NCBI GenBank assembly: GCA_016708025.1
Contig: JADJGQ010000002.1
Coordinates: forward strand, 310,001-374,000
Direction of reading: 5' to 3'
Source: a bacterium
GTDB taxonomy: Bacteria > Zixibacteria > MSB-5A5 > GN15 > FEB-12
Length of the DNA: 64,000 nt
Both the position numbers and the translations under genes were made by a program. Shown here piece by piece: positions 28,041-37,239 of this stretch. Positions within the stretch are counted from its first letter, which is position 1, and each line of letters starts with the position of its first letter. Below the pieces are notes generated by a model. That model was not told the origin of the DNA. It did no database searches and saw nothing but the letters and a program-made list of their open reading frames with translations.

Positions 28041-30730
28041 GGCTCACTCCTGCCATAGGGTAGTTGCGGTTGCATCTCCAGAGGGAGTTTGATCGTAAAA
28101 CAGGCACCGCCGGAATCTCTGTTGCCGGCGCTGACTGTTCCACCGTGAACTTCCACAATTCCCCTGGTGATGGCAAGTCCGATTCCCGCTCCACCAGTCC
28201 TGGAGCCGGGAACGCGATAGAACATCTCGAAGAGATGTGGTATTGCTTCCTGCGGCAATCCGGGGCCGGAGTCAGACACGGTCAACTCTATCTCTCTGGC
28301 AATGACGCGCGCGCTGATCTCAATTCGGCTTCGAGGCGGTGTGTAGATACCGGCATTCAACAGGAGATTGGCAAGTGCCTGCTGAAAGAGCTGAAAGTCT
28401 ACCCGGACAAGCGGAAGCGTTTCCTCCAACTGAACCGAAACGAGGTGATCCGCCAGAGCCACTTTGTGTGCATCGAGCGTCACGGAGATCAGGTCACTCA
28501 AGTCATGCCAGTCGCGCTTAAGTACTAGCTTGCCGGAGTTAAGTCGTGACATATCGAGCAGATTGGAGACTACACGATTCAGTCGCTCAGCATTGGCAAT
28601 GATCTCCGTCGATAATTGTTGTCGGCGGGTCATATCCGTCGCAATCTGATCGTTACTGAGTGCCGAGGCATTGCCGATGATAGCGGTCAAAGGAGTTCGC
28701 AGCTCGTGTGATACGGTGTTGAGGATTGTCTGGTAAAGTCGTTCGGATTCCGCGATCTGATGCATTTGGCGCGAACGTTCCTGCAGCAGTTCTCGTTCGG
28801 CAGCCACGGCGAGCAGATGGGACGCCGCCGTGAGCAAGTTCTCCTCATCCTGAGTGAGATATGATTTGCCGTGTGGTCGGTAAGCCAGTACGCCGGTGAT
28901 CTCCCCCGGACCGATCAAAGGGATATAGCGGGCGGTTGCCGAAGCCAGCGTATCGGTCGACCAGCCTGCAACCTTACCATGCTCAAACGCCCACATGGCG
29001 ACTGTCCACTCCTTTTCGCCGGTTATCCAGCTATCACGGAGGTCAGAAGACATTTGTTCCAAAGTACCCGCGACATTCTTGAGCGCGATCGCGAATTCAC
29101 CCGGCACCTGCAGGGCGAGATTGTCACTGACCGCACTGGCGAATTGACGGCGATCACTCGCCGCAGAAATGGCGCTGGCGATCTGGTACAGCGCATTTGT
29201 TCTCTGTTCGCGTGAGCGAAGCAACCGTTCGCGTTTTCGAATGCGACTGGTCAGTGTGCCGGTGACTGCCGCTCCCACCAATAGCGCGAGGCACATCGCC
29301 ATATCCTCCGGCTCTGAGAAATGAAATGTGCGTTGTGGCGGGATGAAAAAGTAATCCCAGGTGAGCGCGGCCAGGATAGCCGCGAAGATCGTCGGACCGA
29401 CAGAAACAAACAGACTCACTACCAATACGCCGAGCAGAAAAATAAACCCCACCGCACGATAGCCGATCACCGGGAGCAAAAGTGCACTCAAGCCTGCTGC
29501 GGCGATGATAACCCAAAGCATGAACCAGTAGCGAACGGGGGATGCTTCGAAGTGCAGAAGTGACTTCTTCTGTGGCGCCGCGCCCGTGTCCCGCATCGGC
29601 TTGAGGATATGAATGTCGAAGGTGGTGGCATGCACTGCCAGCCGGTCGAGGAGTGAACCGCCGCCGAACAAATCCCGCAATCTGCGTTTGGCCGGATGCC
29701 CGATAACCAGTTGGGTCACGCTGCGCTGCCGCGCGGTCTGAATGAGCGCTTCGACAATGTCGACATCGGTCAGACTGACCACCTCACCGCCAAGTTCGCG
29801 AACCAGGTTCAGATTGCGAGCCAACTGTTCACGGTCGCTGTCACCCAGATTGGCGCCGGTGTCAACATGAACCGCAAGCCAGGGTGCATCGAGACTGAAG
29901 GCGAGGCGACGGGTGGCGCGAACCAGATCCTCGGAATGCGGACTATGGCTCACGGCCACCATCAGACGTTCCGACGCTTTCCAGATGCCGGTGCTTTGCT
30001 GAGCCGCAGTCAGCCCGTGCAGTTGGTTGTCCACGGCTTCTGCGGTGAATCGCAGGGCAATCTCCCGAAGCGCAGTCAGTCTGTCTTCCTGGAAAAAGTT
30101 CTTTGAAGCGGCTTCAGCCTTGTCGCCAAGATAGACCTTGCCGTCTTTGAGGCGCTGCAACAGTTCTGTGGGAGTCAGGTCTACCAGAGTGATCTGCGCG
30201 GCTCGTTGCAGAATGGTATCCGGCACCATCTCGCGAACGGTGATGCCGGTTATCTGTTCGACATACTCTTTGCGACTCTCAACATGCTGGACATTGAGCG
30301 TGGTATAGACATCTATCCCGCTGTCCAACAGTTCCACGACATCCTGCCACCGTTTCGCATGCCGTGAGCCGGGCGCATTGGTATGAGCCAATTCGTCGAC
30401 CAAGACAAGCTGTGGTCGTCGTGTGAGAATGGCGTCAAGGTCCATTTCGCTCAGGACTACATCGCGATACGTAACACTCTTGCGGGGAATGATCGGCAGG
30501 CCCTGGAGCAGTGCCTCTGTCTCGGCGCGGCCATGAGTGTCGACTGTGCCCACGACCAGATCAACTCCTTCGCGCAATCGGTCCTGGGCAACTCGAAGCA
30601 TGGCAAATGTTTTGCCGACTCCAGCCGACATGCCGAAAAAGACGCGCAGCTTCCCGCCGCGAGCATGTGAATCCCGTTTTTTGATGGCCGCCAGGAGAGC
30701 ATCGGGATCGGGCCGAAATGCATCAACCAT
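28037..30730 (-). CDS. kdpD: KdpD potassium sensor histidine kinase
   Basis: An 897-residue kinase with the classic KdpD layout: an N-terminal KdpD domain with a Walker A-like GMSAGVGKT, a universal-stress-protein-like domain (about 250-365), four TM helices (about 395-500), a GAF-like region, HisKA with H675 (SHELRTPLTA) and HATPase with GGAGIGLAI. It senses low potassium or ionic strength and phosphorylates KdpE. Its start shares one base with the kdpC stop (TAATG) and its stop overlaps kdpE by 4 nt, so translation is coupled across kdpC, kdpD and kdpE. Confidence 0.96.
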   Translation of the reverse strand: MVDAFRPDPDALLAAIKKRDSHARGGKLRVFFGMSAGVGKTFAMLRVAQDRLREGVDLVVGTVDTHGRAETEALLQGLPIIPRKSVTYRDVVLSEMDLDAILTRRPQLVLVDELAHTNAPGSRHAKRWQDVVELLDSGIDVYTTLNVQHVESRKEYVEQITGITVREMVPDTILQRAAQITLVDLTPTELLQRLKDGKVYLGDKAEAASKNFFQEDRLTALREIALRFTAEAVDNQLHGLTAAQQSTGIWKASERLMVAVSHSPHSEDLVRATRRLAFSLDAPWLAVHVDTGANLGDSDREQLARNLNLVRELGGEVVSLTDVDIVEALIQTARQRSVTQLVIGHPAKRRLRDLFGGGSLLDRLAVHATTFDIHILKPMRDTGAAPQKKSLLHFEASPVRYWFMLWVIIAAAGLSALLLPVIGYRAVGFIFLLGVLVVSLFVSVGPTIFAAILAALTWDYFFIPPQRTFHFSEPEDMAMCLALLVGAAVTGTLTSRIRKRERLLRSREQRTNALYQIASAISAASDRRQFASAVSDNLALQVPGEFAIALKNVAGTLEQMSSDLRDSWITGEKEWTVAMWAFEHGKVAGWSTDTLASATARYIPLIGPGEITGVLAYRPHGKSYLTQDEENLLTAASHLLAVAAERELLQERSRQMHQIAESERLYQTILNTVSHELRTPLTAIIGNASALSNDQIATDMTRRQQLSTEIIANAERLNRVVSNLLDMSRLNSGKLVLKRDWHDLSDLISVTLDAHKVALADHLVSVQLEETLPLVRVDFQLFQQALANLLLNAGIYTPPRSRIEISARVIAREIELTVSDSGPGLPQEAIPHLFEMFYRVPGSRTGGAGIGLAITRGIVEVHGGTVSAGNRDSGGACFTIKLPLEMQPQLPYGRSEP

Positions 30731-31302
30731 TACCGGGACGCCTTTACCAGCGAGTCTACAGCGAGATTTAATCTGAGCACATTTATTCTCGGTTGACCGA
30801 ATATCCCCGCGGCGGGGTACTCGGTCTGACTGTCAATCAATAAAAGAAGCGCGCTTTTTTGCGTTTGGTCAAGCAGTCTTGCCAGGGCCACTCGATCGAC
30901 CTGATACCGGGCCGCTTCAGGTGAAATGTCCGGGTCAAGACCGCTGGCAGACGCACAGAGCAGATCAGCAGGGATTTCGGCTTTGCCGGTTTCTGCGTAA
31001 ACCGTTCGTCTCAGCACAATGCTCTCTTTCAGGGCAGCGCTGGTCGGTCCCAGGTTACTACCGCCGGAAGGGAGGGGGTTGTAATCGACGGCTGAAGGAC
31101 GCGACCAGAAGTAGCCGGGATCGGTGAACTTCTGGCCGACAAGCTCTGAACCGACCGTCATGCCGTTCACAGTGACTAAACTTCCAGAGGCCTGCCGAGG
31201 AAAGCAAAGTCCTCCGACCGCTGTCACCAGCAAAGGATAGACTACTCCAGTCAGAAGGGTGAATACGATCAATGCCCGAAGTGCTATGTGTAGTGTTCGC
31301 AT
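30730..31302 (-). CDS. kdpC: KdpC subunit of the K+-transporting P-type ATPase
   Basis: A 190-residue protein with a single N-terminal TM helix (about 5-30) and a periplasmic domain with typical KdpC segments (SRPSAVDYNPLPSGGSNLGP, then DPDISPEAA). KdpC stabilises the complex and raises the affinity for ATP or K+. It starts 10 nt after kdpB and is coupled to kdpD. The length is normal for the family. Confidence 0.95.
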   Translation of the reverse strand: MRTLHIALRALIVFTLLTGVVYPLLVTAVGGLCFPRQASGSLVTVNGMTVGSELVGQKFTDPGYFWSRPSAVDYNPLPSGGSNLGPTSAALKESIVLRRTVYAETGKAEIPADLLCASASGLDPDISPEAARYQVDRVALARLLDQTQKSALLLLIDSQTEYPAAGIFGQPRINVLRLNLAVDSLVKASR

Positions 31303-31312
31303 AGTCTCTACC

Positions 31313-33409
31313 TCAACTTACCAGTCTGCCGGCGACAAGGATCAGGTCGATCAGCTTAATACCAATGAACGGCGATATGATCCCGCCAAGGCCGTAGAGC
31401 AACAAATTGCGGCGCAGGAGCTTTTCGGCGCTCTCCGCTCGATAGGCCACGCCGCGCAACGACAAAGGGATCAGCGCGACAATGATCAACGCATTGAAAA
31501 TCACTGCGCTGAGGATGGCGCTTTCCGGTGAATGCAATTGCATGATGTTTAAGGCCGCGAGCGGTCCCGTATTGGAGCCGGACATTGCGTACAATGTGCC
31601 GAACATGGCCGGAAGGATTGCGAAATACTTTGCGATGTCGTTGGCTATACTGAAGGTCGTCAGCGAACCTCTCGTCATCAGCAACTGCTTTCCGATCTCC
31701 ACTATCTGTATCAACTTGGTCGGGTTGCTGTCCAGATCTACCATGTTGCCGGCTTCACGCGCGGCTTGAGTACCAGTGTTCATAGCCACGCCAACATCGG
31801 CCTGCGCCAGAGCGGGTGCATCGTTGGTGCCATCGCCAGTCATGGCAACCAAATGACCAGCACGTTGCTCTTCCCGTATGCGTTCCAGTTTTGCCTCAGG
31901 CGTCGCCTGGGCGATGAAGTCATCAACCCCGGCTTCAGCCGCAATGGCCGCCGCAGTGAGAGGATTGTCCCCGGTCACCATCACCGTGCGAATTCCCATC
32001 CTGCGCAACTGGGCGAACCGTTCCTTGATGCCCCCCTTGACTACATCCTTCAAATGCACGATACCGATCGCCTGATTGTCTATACTGACCGCCAGCGGGG
32101 TCCCACCGGATCGAGCGATCTCACTTTGGATCGGCTCTAGCTCTTCCGGAAAGCTACCGCCGGAACGCAGTAAGTATTCGCGCATTGAATCAACCGCTCC
32201 CTTGCGAATGCTCATCGCGACCGAACCGTCAGGTTCAAGAATATCGACACCACTGATACGCGTCTGCGCGGTGAATGGCACGAACCGTGCCTGACTCGGA
32301 GTCAATGTTTGCGCCCGAAGCCCGTACTGCTCCTTGGCCAGCACGACAATAGACCGTCCCTCGGGTGTTTCATCGGCCAGTGACGCCAGTTGCGCCGTTT
32401 CGGCCAGGTTCTGCACCGGTACCATTGGAGCCGGGGCAAATTCGGTAGCCATTCGATTTCCCAGAGTAATAGTTCCGGTTTTGTCCAGCAGGAGGACATC
32501 GATATCTCCGGCAGCCTCTACCGCGCGACCGCTCTTGGCGATCACATTGCGCTGGACCAGACGATCGATTCCCGCAATGCCGATGGCGCTCAGGAGTGCG
32601 CCGATTGTTGTGGGGATCAGGCAAACGAGCAGGGAGACCAATACGGTGACTGTGACGATCTTACTCAGATCCTGACCCGCGGCCGCGCCGCTGTAATCGG
32701 CGAAGAATTTCAAGGTCGTCACCGCCAGCAGAAATACTATTGTTAGGCCGGCCAGGACAATACCGAGAGCAATTTCATTCGGGGTCTTGTGGCGCTTGGC
32801 TCCCTCGATCAGTTCGATCATACGATCGACAAACGTATTGCCGGGTTCCGCCGTTATCTGAATGACAATTCGATCACTGATCACGCGCGTACCGCCGGTC
32901 ACGGCACTCCGATCGCCGCCGCTTTCGCGAATGACCGGGGCTGATTCGCCGGTGATGGCCGATTCATCGACACTCGCGATCCCCTCGATCACTTCACCAT
33001 CCGACGGTATGACATCGCCGGACTCGCAGACGACAGTGTCTCCCTTTCGCAGCAGCGTAGCAGCGATGCGTTCTTCCCGGCCCGCTTTGAGAAGTCGAGC
33101 AAAAGTCTCGCTTCGCGCCCGCTTTAAGCTGTCGGCCTGGGCCTTGCCGCGTCCTTCGGCCATCGACTCGGCGAAATTGGCGAACAGAACAGTAAACCAG
33201 AGCCAGAGACTGATCTGAAAATCAAATCCCGACCAATTTCCCTGAATCCAACCTGCCACAAATGATATTGTGGTCAGGATCGCGCCGATGTAGGCCACGA
33301 ACATGACCGGATTCCGTAATTGGTCGCGTGGATCAAGCTTCTTGAGAGAGGCTCCAATGGCAAACCCCAGCAAAGCTCTGTCGAAAAGTCCTGAAACTGA
33401 TTCAGCCAT
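31313..33409 (-). CDS. kdpB: KdpB catalytic subunit of the K+-transporting P-type ATPase
   Basis: A 698-residue P-type ATPase. The phosphorylation site is D309 in LLDKTGTITLGN. The actuator loop TGES is at 153-156; the serine of this motif is the known inhibitory phosphorylation site in E. coli KdpB. TGDGTNDAPALA supplies the hinge. The M4-region proline segment LIPTTIG and the TM helices at each end are present. It hydrolyses ATP to drive K+ uptake through KdpA. It lies 8 nt from kdpA and 10 nt from kdpC. Confidence 0.97.
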   Translation of the reverse strand: MAESVSGLFDRALLGFAIGASLKKLDPRDQLRNPVMFVAYIGAILTTISFVAGWIQGNWSGFDFQISLWLWFTVLFANFAESMAEGRGKAQADSLKRARSETFARLLKAGREERIAATLLRKGDTVVCESGDVIPSDGEVIEGIASVDESAITGESAPVIRESGGDRSAVTGGTRVISDRIVIQITAEPGNTFVDRMIELIEGAKRHKTPNEIALGIVLAGLTIVFLLAVTTLKFFADYSGAAAGQDLSKIVTVTVLVSLLVCLIPTTIGALLSAIGIAGIDRLVQRNVIAKSGRAVEAAGDIDVLLLDKTGTITLGNRMATEFAPAPMVPVQNLAETAQLASLADETPEGRSIVVLAKEQYGLRAQTLTPSQARFVPFTAQTRISGVDILEPDGSVAMSIRKGAVDSMREYLLRSGGSFPEELEPIQSEIARSGGTPLAVSIDNQAIGIVHLKDVVKGGIKERFAQLRRMGIRTVMVTGDNPLTAAAIAAEAGVDDFIAQATPEAKLERIREEQRAGHLVAMTGDGTNDAPALAQADVGVAMNTGTQAAREAGNMVDLDSNPTKLIQIVEIGKQLLMTRGSLTTFSIANDIAKYFAILPAMFGTLYAMSGSNTGPLAALNIMQLHSPESAILSAVIFNALIIVALIPLSLRGVAYRAESAEKLLRRNLLLYGLGGIISPFIGIKLIDLILVAGRLVS

Positions 33410-33417
33410 ATCTCTCC

Positions 33418-35109
33418 TTAGAATGTTTGTCCGGTCAACATCAACAAGTGTTCAACAATCGGCCCCAATCCCAACGCAGGAAGGAAAGTCAGTGCGCCAA
33501 CAATAAGGATGACGCCGATGAGGAGTACCACAAAGGTGACGTTGTCGGTCGCGAAAGTGCCGGCGGATGGCGGCGACATCTTCTTGTTGGCCAGGTAACC
33601 TGCGATCGCCAGGCAGGGGAGGATGATCGCAAATCGGCCGATCAGCATGGCTATCCCCAGAGCAATATTGTAGAAATTGGTGTTCGCATTGAGTCCAGCG
33701 AACGCACTTCCGTTATTCCCGGCAGCTGAGGAAAAGGCGTAGAGTATCTCGCTCAGGCCGTGGGGTCCGCGATTGGCCAGACTCGACAGCGCGATCGGCA
33801 GTACGCAGGCAAAGCCAGCACCTATCAGTATTACTGCATTGGGTGCCAGAATACCGGCAATGGTCATCTTGATCTCGCGTGCCTCGATCTTTTTCCCCAG
33901 ATACTCGGGCGTACGCCCTACCATTAATCCGGCGAGAAAAACTGTCATTATCACGTACAGCAGGAAACCGTACATGCCGGCGCCGACTCCTCCGAATATG
34001 ATCTCACCCAGCATCAGATTAAAGAGCGCCACACCTCCTGCCAGCGGTGTGAGGCTTGAGTGCATGGCGTTGACGGAACCATTGGAAGCGGCAGTCGTTG
34101 CCGTTGACCAGATAATGCTGTTCGCGATGCCGAACCGAACTTCCTTCCCCTCTATATTGGTCTGCAGATCCAGCGCTGGATTGGCTGAATACTCGCTGTA
34201 GAGCGAGAGCGAGAGCCCGGCGAACCAGAGCAGGAACATCGCGGTAAAAATGATCCAGCCATGCTTGCGATTACCCACCAATCTGCCATAGGCCAAAGCG
34301 ATTCCGCCTGGAATCAACAAGATTGAGAGCATCTGGAGGAAATTCGAGATCGGCGTTGGGTTCTCCAGAGGATGAGAGCTGTTGGCGTTGAAGTACCCTC
34401 CACCATTGGTCCCCAACTGCTTGATGGCGATCTGCGATGCAGCCGGACCCAGCGGAATAGTCTGAGCCGAGCCTTCCACTGTTGTCACAGTCACGGCGGG
34501 GGAGAATGTCTGGACGACACCCTCGCCCATCAAGACTATCCCCAGAATCAACGAGAGTGGCAGAAGGACATAGACGACCGAGCGAGTCAGATCGACCCAA
34601 AAGCTGCCGATCGTATTTGTCGTTTTTCGGATAATGCCGCGCGTCAAAGCGAGAAATACCGCTATGCCTGTCGCCGAACTGACAAAATTCTGGGTGGTCA
34701 GGCCAACCATTTGAGTCAGGTAACTAAGCGTGGTCTCACCCGCGTACGATTGCCAATTCGTATTGGTGACGAAACTGACGGCCGTATTAAATGCCAGTGG
34801 CCAGCCGACATTTGGCAGATTCTGCGGATTGAGCGGTAGCCACTGCTGACAGATCTGAAGCATAAACAGAAATACCAGGCCAAGGCCGTTGAACCAAAGT
34901 AGCGCCATGGCATAGTCTTTCCAGTTCATTTCGCGATTACTGTCCACCCCGCCAAGCTTGTAGATCAACCTCTCCAACCAGCCGAGTGCGGATGTAAGCG
35001 GATGTGACTGGCCGGTGAAAACCCGCGCCAGATACGCACCTAACAGCGGAGCCAGAGTGACCAGCGGTATGATATAGACTAGGACCTGCAATAGGTCATG
35101 CATTGACAT
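33418..35109 (-). CDS. kdpA: KdpA potassium-channel-like subunit
   Basis: A 563-residue polytopic membrane protein of the superfamily of K+ transporters, with about ten TM helices. Filter-loop segments are visible, including TNGGGYFNANSSHP and SAAGNNGSAFAG. It binds and translocates K+, coupled to KdpB. The ATG at 35109 follows GAGGT, and only 9 nt separate it from the kdpF stop. Confidence 0.96.
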   Translation of the reverse strand: MSMHDLLQVLVYIIPLVTLAPLLGAYLARVFTGQSHPLTSALGWLERLIYKLGGVDSNREMNWKDYAMALLWFNGLGLVFLFMLQICQQWLPLNPQNLPNVGWPLAFNTAVSFVTNTNWQSYAGETTLSYLTQMVGLTTQNFVSSATGIAVFLALTRGIIRKTTNTIGSFWVDLTRSVVYVLLPLSLILGIVLMGEGVVQTFSPAVTVTTVEGSAQTIPLGPAASQIAIKQLGTNGGGYFNANSSHPLENPTPISNFLQMLSILLIPGGIALAYGRLVGNRKHGWIIFTAMFLLWFAGLSLSLYSEYSANPALDLQTNIEGKEVRFGIANSIIWSTATTAASNGSVNAMHSSLTPLAGGVALFNLMLGEIIFGGVGAGMYGFLLYVIMTVFLAGLMVGRTPEYLGKKIEAREIKMTIAGILAPNAVILIGAGFACVLPIALSSLANRGPHGLSEILYAFSSAAGNNGSAFAGLNANTNFYNIALGIAMLIGRFAIILPCLAIAGYLANKKMSPPSAGTFATDNVTFVVLLIGVILIVGALTFLPALGLGPIVEHLLMLTGQTF

Positions 35110-35118
35110 GAGGTAACC

Positions 35119-35205
35119 TCACTTGAATTTCTCCGGATTAAACATGGCATACACGAGATACACCAGAAGCGCCAGTGCTATGACACCAGCAATCGCGAAC
35201 GACAT
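35119..35205 (-). CDS. kdpF: KdpF small membrane subunit
   Basis: A 28-residue peptide translated by hand from 35205 down to the TGA at 35119: one TM helix (SFAIAGVIALALLVYLVYAM) followed by the family-typical tail FNPEKFK. KdpF is a lipid-like stabiliser of the KdpABC complex. It is the first gene of the operon, immediately upstream of kdpA, as in other kdpFABC operons. Confidence 0.93.
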   Translation of the reverse strand: MSFAIAGVIALALLVYLVYAMFNPEKFK

Positions 35206-35232
35206 GGCTTTCCCTTCATCGACGGGTTCTCT

Positions 35233-35276
35233 GCAGCATCACCGTCACCGGAAACAACCGTCCGAGCCGATGCTGC
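35233..35276 (-). promoter_or_regulatory. Hairpin in the kdpF 5' leader
   Basis: GCAGCATC (35233-35240) and GATGCTGC (35269-35276) form a perfect 8-bp stem around 28 nt, starting 28 nt upstream of the kdpF ATG on the transcribed side. It could be an mRNA structure controlling kdp translation or a protein-binding site. It does not match the c-di-AMP (ydaO) riboswitch signature that I know. Confidence 0.45.
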
Positions 35277-35433
35277 CTTACGTCAGATAAGAACGGCGAG
35301 ATCAGCGGTTTAGGAGAATAAGGAAGAGCCACAGAGATATAAAGAATGTGCAAAGCGACAAAAGGAGCCGAAGACTGAATCAGCTACCTCCCAATCACTT
35401 AGTGCTGTCTCCGCGTCGACCTGTCTCTTAATC

Positions 35434-35462
35434 TTGACATTCAGACCCATCCATTGTTCCAT
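35434..35462 (+). promoter_or_regulatory. Candidate promoter of the cysteine synthase-like gene
   Basis: A perfect -35 TTGACA (35434-35439), a 17-nt spacer and a weak -10 TTCCAT (35457-35462, 3/6). It lies about 120 nt before the chosen start at 35583. Confidence 0.35.
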
Positions 35463-35582
35463 TGCTCCTGCCTGAAGGCGACCAGCCGTGCTACAGCGAA
35501 TTACGTTGGATTGCAGGACTGTATTCAGGCGAGAAATGTGGATATGGATCGGGTTAACTTATCCCGCGAGGAGCAGAGAGAG

Positions 35583-36563
35583 ATGTCACGAGGCGAGCGA
35601 TACGAAAATATCCTGGATGCGATAGGTCACACCCCGCTGGTGAAACTGAATCGGATCATCACCGGTGGACCATGCGAGGTGTACGCCAAGCTGGAGTTCC
35701 TCAACCCTTCCGGGAGTATCAAGGATAGAGTCGCCAAGCACATGATCCTGAAGGCGGAGAAGGATGGCCGGATCAAGCCGGGGGATACCATTATCGAAAA
35801 CTCCTCGGGGAATATGGCGATGGGGCTGGCCTTGATCGCCATACAGCGTGGCTATCGCCTCAAAGTGGTGGTGCGCGACACGATCAGCAAAGAGAAGCTG
35901 AGCCAGCTCCTGGCTCTGGGAGTTGATGTCGTCAAAGCGGATACCTCGCTTCCTCCCGAATCACCCGATTCGTACAACAATATCACCCCGCGTCTCGCCA
36001 AAGAAATGGCGCATTGCTATTTCCCGGATCAACACAACAATCGTGAGAATAACGAAGCCCACTACTATTCCACCGGGCCGGAGATTTGGGAGCAGATGGA
36101 AGGGCGCATCGACTACCTGGTCGCGGGGATGGGGACCGGCGGCACAATGGGTGGCGTGGGTCGCTTCCTGAAAGAGAAGGATTCCAAAATTCGAACGATC
36201 GCGGTGGATATCGAGGGTTCAGTTTACACGGAGTTCTTCCGTTCAAAGCGGATGGTCAAGCCGGCGCCGTACTTAATGGAGGGGTTGGGGGATGAGTTCA
36301 TTGTCGGTTGCGCCGATTTTTCGGTGGTCGATGAAGTCATACAGGCATCGGATCGCGATGGTTTCAATCACGCCCGTCGATTGGCTCGCGAGGAAGGGTT
36401 ATTGGTTGGTGGATCAAGTGGCGCTGCAATCTGGGCTGTCATGGAACTGACTCGCAAACTGAACAAGCCGGCGCGGATCGTCACCGTCTTTCCCGATGGC
36501 GCCTCCCGCTATCTCAGTAATGTCTTCAACGATGACTGGATGAAAGAGAAGGGGATGCTCTGA
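35583..36563 (+). CDS. PLP-dependent cysteine synthase / cystathionine beta-synthase family protein
   Basis: A 326-residue fold-type II PLP enzyme. The lysine for the Schiff base is K47 in NPSGSIKDR. The substrate (asparagine) loop is SSGNMAMG rather than the usual TSGNTG. The phosphate-binding glycine loop is GTGGTMGG. A late GGSSGAA motif is present. Family members make cysteine from O-acetylserine or cystathionine from homocysteine and serine; the altered loop leaves the substrate open. There is no C-terminal CBS pair. I chose the ATG at 35583 because GAGGAG lies 9 nt upstream; the frame is open from 35454 but those residues do not resemble the family. It converges on the ABC permease gene, 4 nt away. 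Confidence 0.88.
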   Translation: MSRGERYENILDAIGHTPLVKLNRIITGGPCEVYAKLEFLNPSGSIKDRVAKHMILKAEKDGRIKPGDTIIENSSGNMAMGLALIAIQRGYRLKVVVRDTISKEKLSQLLALGVDVVKADTSLPPESPDSYNNITPRLAKEMAHCYFPDQHNNRENNEAHYYSTGPEIWEQMEGRIDYLVAGMGTGGTMGGVGRFLKEKDSKIRTIAVDIEGSVYTEFFRSKRMVKPAPYLMEGLGDEFIVGCADFSVVDEVIQASDRDGFNHARRLAREEGLLVGGSSGAAIWAVMELTRKLNKPARIVTVFPDGASRYLSNVFNDDWMKEKGML

Positions 36564-36567
36564 TCGC

Positions 36568-37239
36568 TCACAAGAAATCCCGCTTCCTTGACTGGACGAA
36601 AAAAGTCACGCCGATCAGCACGGCCATGAGCAGTAGCTCGATGGCGATCGTCCAGTAATACTCCGGCCCACGCTGGCCAACATTCATCAAAAACTGTTTT
36701 GCTCCCGGTATGCGGGGGACGATCTGGGTCGCCACATTCCCCAAAAGAAACATCAGGATGACGATCAGCGCGATCGTCCAGCCCATCGACTCGAAAATGA
36801 TCGCAAACCCCAGCACAAACATGAAGACGACAAAAAAGCCGATCAACAGGACATTCACATATCCGGCAGGGACTCCGGCCGCGCTTCCTTCGCGAAAAAC
36901 GAGTGAGAAATTCAGCGCTGCCACGGTCCATGGAACCAGATAGAGAAGCAGATTGGCCAGGATCTTGGAGAGCGTATATTCCGCCGGTGTGACAGGGAGG
37001 CTCATCAGAAACGGTAATGTTTTGTCGGTTCGCTCGCCGATCACGGTCGTCAGCGGTAAATAAAATGTCAGCGCGATCAACACGCACATCGATAGACTCA
37101 CGCCGATCGAAACGCCGGTGTTTCCGGGAATGGCCGCACAGATCCCGCCAAGGATCGCACCGCCCAGCAGCAGACCGATCGCCACGCGATGCAGGTACCA
37201 GTCTTTGCCGATCAGTTTCTGAATGATGAATCTATCCAT
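36568..37239 (-). CDS. ABC-2 type transporter permease subunit
   Basis: A 223-residue integral membrane protein with about six TM helices (first near 20-38, last near 195-214) and a short basic C-terminus (QSRKRDFL). It has no ATPase motif. Its start overlaps the stop of the upstream ABC ATPase by 1 nt (TGATG), so the two form one exporter. With the GntR/YtrA regulator ahead, this is the common regulator-ATPase-permease operon seen around cell-envelope stress or antibiotic export. The substrate is unknown. Confidence 0.88.
   Translation of the reverse strand: MDRFIIQKLIGKDWYLHRVAIGLLLGGAILGGICAAIPGNTGVSIGVSLSMCVLIALTFYLPLTTVIGERTDKTLPFLMSLPVTPAEYTLSKILANLLLYLVPWTVAALNFSLVFREGSAAGVPAGYVNVLLIGFFVVFMFVLGFAIIFESMGWTIALIVILMFLLGNVATQIVPRIPGAKQFLMNVGQRGPEYYWTIAIELLLMAVLIGVTFFVQSRKRDFL

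Larger units (their letters stand above)
35206..35582. other. Divergent regulatory region between kdpF and the cysteine synthase-like gene
   Basis: A 377-bp gap with no gene. It should hold the KdpE-controlled promoter on the minus strand and the promoter of the plus-strand gene. It contains the 44-nt inverted repeat described at 35233-35276 and the candidate plus-strand promoter at 35434-35462. I found no clear KdpE box. Confidence 0.5.

Noticed and set aside
35206..35420. c-di-AMP (ydaO-type) riboswitch ahead of kdp
   Set aside because: The conserved GGGTGAATC and AGGTAGGG-type segments and pseudoknot halves were not found.
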